A DNA stretch of 64,000 nt, from contig NC_036446.1 of the NCBI RefSeq assembly GCF_002775205.1, forward strand, positions 13,454,565-13,518,564, given 5' to 3'. Origin of the DNA: Xiphophorus maculatus (taxonomy: Eukaryota > Chordata > Actinopteri > Cyprinodontiformes > Poeciliidae). The position numbers were made by a program, and so were the translations under genes. This document shows positions 60,951 through 64,000 of this stretch, piece after piece; the first letter of the stretch is position 1, and every line of letters begins with the position of its first letter. The notes beneath the pieces were generated by a model, which saw nothing but the letters and a program-made list of their open reading frames with translations, did no database searches and was not told where the DNA came from.

Positions 60951-62251
60951 ATATTAACTTGGTATTTTTATATAAGGGTGGACAATTTAAGTTTTATACC
61001 TTAATTTTATTAAGGTAAATTAGTGTTAACTGGATTATTATTTTTTTGTGGGGAAAGAAAAGTAAACTTGAGTTGTTAAAACTTGTATGCTTATCATCCT
61101 CCTGTGTGACCCTAGAACAAAAGTAACTTTCCTACTGAATTTATTGCTAATTAAATTAAGTAGTGGTTACATGAACATACTATATGTAATAAATATATTA
61201 GCCTTTGTGTGCCTTAAATTATCTCTTTTATACTCTGAGACAAAAATATTGACAGTTTCTTCACACAGGCCAGATATGGATGTGATCTAAGCATTTTATT
61301 GTCCAAAAAGTCCTGCAAATGACAAAAAATGGTGTTTGTTCTGTCACTGCACTCCACTGATCAAGTCATGAACAAACACTAAGTGCAGCCCAGCCGGTTT
61401 CCATCCACTCTCACTGTCATTTGCAATTCTATTAAGTCCCAAAGTGACACATTCCACTTTCTGCTCATCTTGGGACAGAATTGCATTAAAATAATGTTTG
61501 TGTCCCGCAGTGACAGATGCTGGAAGTGGCAGTGAGTCCAGAGGATGTGTTTGTGTGTGCGCACGTATGTGCAAAAGCTGCAAAGAAGAACAATACCAAA
61601 GCTCCTGTCATCTTCTTGGTTCTTTTTTCCCTGTTTGCTTACTCACCTGTTTTCTGTTCATGTCTTTGTTTTTAGAGTGAAGTTTTTCTTTTGTTCCTAT
61701 CAAACTCCAAAATTAGGTTTTATTTGGGGTTTGAAGCTTTGGAGCAAGTGAGATCACAGTGTTTGTGATGTATTCAAATTGGATATTTGTGTTGCACATC
61801 ACAGCTCGTCTTCTGTTTGGTTTCCAGTTGATGTTATTTTATCCAGAATGGTAGGGAAGATGGACGCAAGGAAGAATAGGTAAAAGAACACAGTTTGAGC
61901 AGGAATGATGGACAGAAGAGGGCAGGGGTAAAGAAAGGACTGCGGCTACCACATGTGAGGACTAAATGTCACAATAAGGAAAAATGCAGCTTTTAGTGAT
62001 TGGGGGAAGAACAAAAGTTTGGAAATGCAAATGTTTTCATACTGTTTGGTTTATAATCTTTCAGATTTGGAAAATTAATCCATTTCATCCTGGAAGAAAA
62101 GTATCTCAGTGTTTATATAAAAAAAAACTGGGTTCACTTGGTTTCAAAAGTCACAAAACTTTTGAGATTATGCATAGTAAAAATGTAGAATGTGACTACA
62201 GGAAATGTGTGCGTTTCAGCAGATCATCATTCTTCCTTACTTTGGTCCCTT

Positions 62252-62750
62252 TCACAGTCTACATATCATTTTGGATAAATTCTTCTTTTCTGTGGCTTTC
62301 CTCTCCTCCCTCCTGGCAGTGCCGCAGTCAGCATGCATTTTATCCGCTACTCCTTCTCTGCAGATGTCCAAACCACCTCTGTCTTTCTTCTCTAACTTTG
62401 TTTCCAAACTGATCAACCTGAGCTGTCCCTCTGATGAAGTAATATCTGATCCTGTCCATGTTGGTCCCTCCCACTGTAAATCGAACCCAACTGAGACCGC
62501 CACCTCCAGCAACATCTCCTGTCTCTTCGCCACAACTGAAATCCCTAAGCCATAAATCATCGCCGGTCTTGCTAACATCTTGAAAACCTTCCTGCTCATG
62601 CTTGCAGCTAATTTCCTGTCGTAATTCACCCCGGACATTCTTCCACCTACCCACTCCATCCTGACTAAGCTCTCTTCCTTACCTCCCTTATGCACACCCT
62701 TACTACGTTTGATTGACCTGAGGTATTTAAACTCATCCATCTTTATTGCC
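62252..62750 (-). mobile_element. Non-LTR retrotransposon (RTE-like) reverse-transcriptase C-terminal fragment
   Basis: The minus strand from 62740 reads MDEFKYLRSIKRSKG, RMEWVGGRMSGVNYDRKLA and FKMLARPAMIYGLGISVVAKRQE. In a shifted frame it continues NMDRIRYYFIRGTAQVDQFG and KVREERQRWFGHLQRR. This is the conserved tail after the RT of a widespread fish LINE whose proteins are often mis-annotated as craniofacial development protein 2-like. Frameshifts and missing 5' sequence show it is dead. Confidence 0.75.
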
Positions 62751-64000
62751 TTTACTTGTTGCAGCTTCTTGTAGCACTTATAAAGACAAAAATGGAGTTG
62801 GAGTTGAAGTGAACCTTATTTTTTTGAGTTTCCTCTGCCTTACGTTTTTATCTGGAACTAGAAATATTTTGCTTTGATTATGCAGTGAACAATTTCAACA
62901 AGATTTAATTGCAAATTGTCTCTAATCCACACAGAGCCTTAGTTATACACAGAACCTGCAATATATACATACACTCTAACAAATAAGTGAATAACGCAAG
63001 CTGCAATAAACTCACTTTTTGTAAGCAAAGTTATGACATTCTTTGGTAAAAATATTCAATCACTGTTTATTTTCAGAATTACTAAAGCTCATTTGAGCTT
63101 GTTGGTTTCCAGGAAATTGAACTAAATAAATAATATCATAGATGCTTTTATGGATAAATTATTCTGTGTTTTACCTTTAGCTATTTGCTTGCTCAAATAC
63201 ACACACATCTACACACACGTAAGGTTAAGGAAATGACATCATAAGGGAACGCCCTCTTTTGGGTGGAGCTTAGATAGAGGCATAGAAAAGGAACCAGAAA
63301 CTCCAATTTCTGTGTTTCCCATAAGGAAGCATAGTGATGGACCAGAGCTGTAACTAAACGATTTCTCTGTTGTTCCTAAACAACGTTAACATTTATTCGG
63401 CCTTAAGAAATTGGATTGATGATCTTAACTTTGTCTTCGAGATGATCCATCCCCCCAAAAAAGTCTGGGGCCACAATGCTGAGCTTTGGCTGGCATCATT
63501 TTCATGTTCTGAATTGGAAAAATAAAGATAAAACCTAAAAAAAAACTTGTTTTCAGTGCTGCTGTTGTTCCTCATTCCAATGTACTTCCCAAAAGTTTTA
63601 AAGTATAATCTACCAAAATGGCTGGAGTGATTCCTGCATTGTCCCATTGGACAATCTGACCCAAATTGTTATGCCGTGTTAATTGTTATATAGAGGAAAG
63701 AACATTTACCAGAATGATCTGGAGCAACTCTGATCAAAAACCCAGACATACTGCAGTATCCTGTCACTGCCAATTGTGATCCAAGTTTAAGATCAACATA
63801 GAAAGTAGCCTTGAAAAAAAGCTCCTTAGGTTTGAGTAGACTGAAATTTGCAGCTACACACTTCAAAAGAATAGAGAAGTAAGAGAGGTAAAAAGAGAAA
63901 GTAAGGTCAAATTTACAGTATTAGAAAAACAATATGGTGTAGTTATTAAAAATACCTTATTCAGATTCAAAGATATGTGCAATTAAGTAGGATTAACATT
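62751..64000. other. No gene recognised
   Basis: AT-rich non-coding DNA up to the window edge. A short (CA)-type patch lies near 63200. Confidence 0.45.

Noticed and set aside
1..64000. CRISPR arrays, bacterial operons, ribosomal RNA genes
   Set aside because: None visible; introns, poly(A) signals and transposon types show vertebrate nuclear DNA.

Overview
The window looks like teleost fish nuclear DNA. It is AT-rich, has short GT-AG introns, and is dense in fish-type DNA transposons (Tc1/mariner, hAT-like, piggyBac-like) and non-LTR retrotransposon fragments. It carries two complete, convincingly spliced genes. All positions, exon borders and family names were read by eye; no database search or alignment was run.

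Layout. 1-14,400 is repeat-rich. It holds three short candidate first coding exons of unidentified genes (941-1002 on minus, 1982-2050 and 4173-4258 on plus), an AT-rich array, a hAT-like element with a 35-base poly-G run, and one Ty3/gypsy-type LTR retrotransposon on the minus strand (6375-12939). That element has two nearly matching LTRs and a broken gag/pol. Just beyond it sit an intron-containing and an intron-free copy of the same small exon pair. 14,836-22,800 is a complete plus-strand DDX21-type nucleolar DEAD-box RNA helicase gene (16 coding exons, 745 codons). Its introns carry small transposons.

25,911-46,786 on the minus strand is a complete chitin synthase gene (34 coding exons, 1,423 codons, every exon phase compatible). 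It has an N-terminal membrane region, a GT2 catalytic core with the EDR and QRRRW signatures, a WGTRE motif, and a C-terminal acidic/coiled-coil and membrane region. A non-coding 5' exon lies near 46,941. The two genes converge tail to tail around 22.8-25.9 kb, with an L2-like LINE fragment between them.

47-64 kb has no gene that I can support. It holds a piggyBac-like miniature element (47,595-48,526), an internally deleted Tc1 element (48,571-49,554), other Tc1 pieces, a SINE-like tail near 52.4 kb, a promoter- or LTR-like block at 60.06-60.95 kb and a LINE reverse-transcriptase tail fragment at 62.25-62.75 kb.

The two genes have unrelated jobs: DDX21 acts in rRNA and transcription biology in the nucleolus, and chitin synthase is a membrane polysaccharide synthase. 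The most notable content is the intact vertebrate chitin synthase. Next are the spliced/unspliced exon pair at 13.1-13.9 kb and the palindrome-studded piggyBac-like element.
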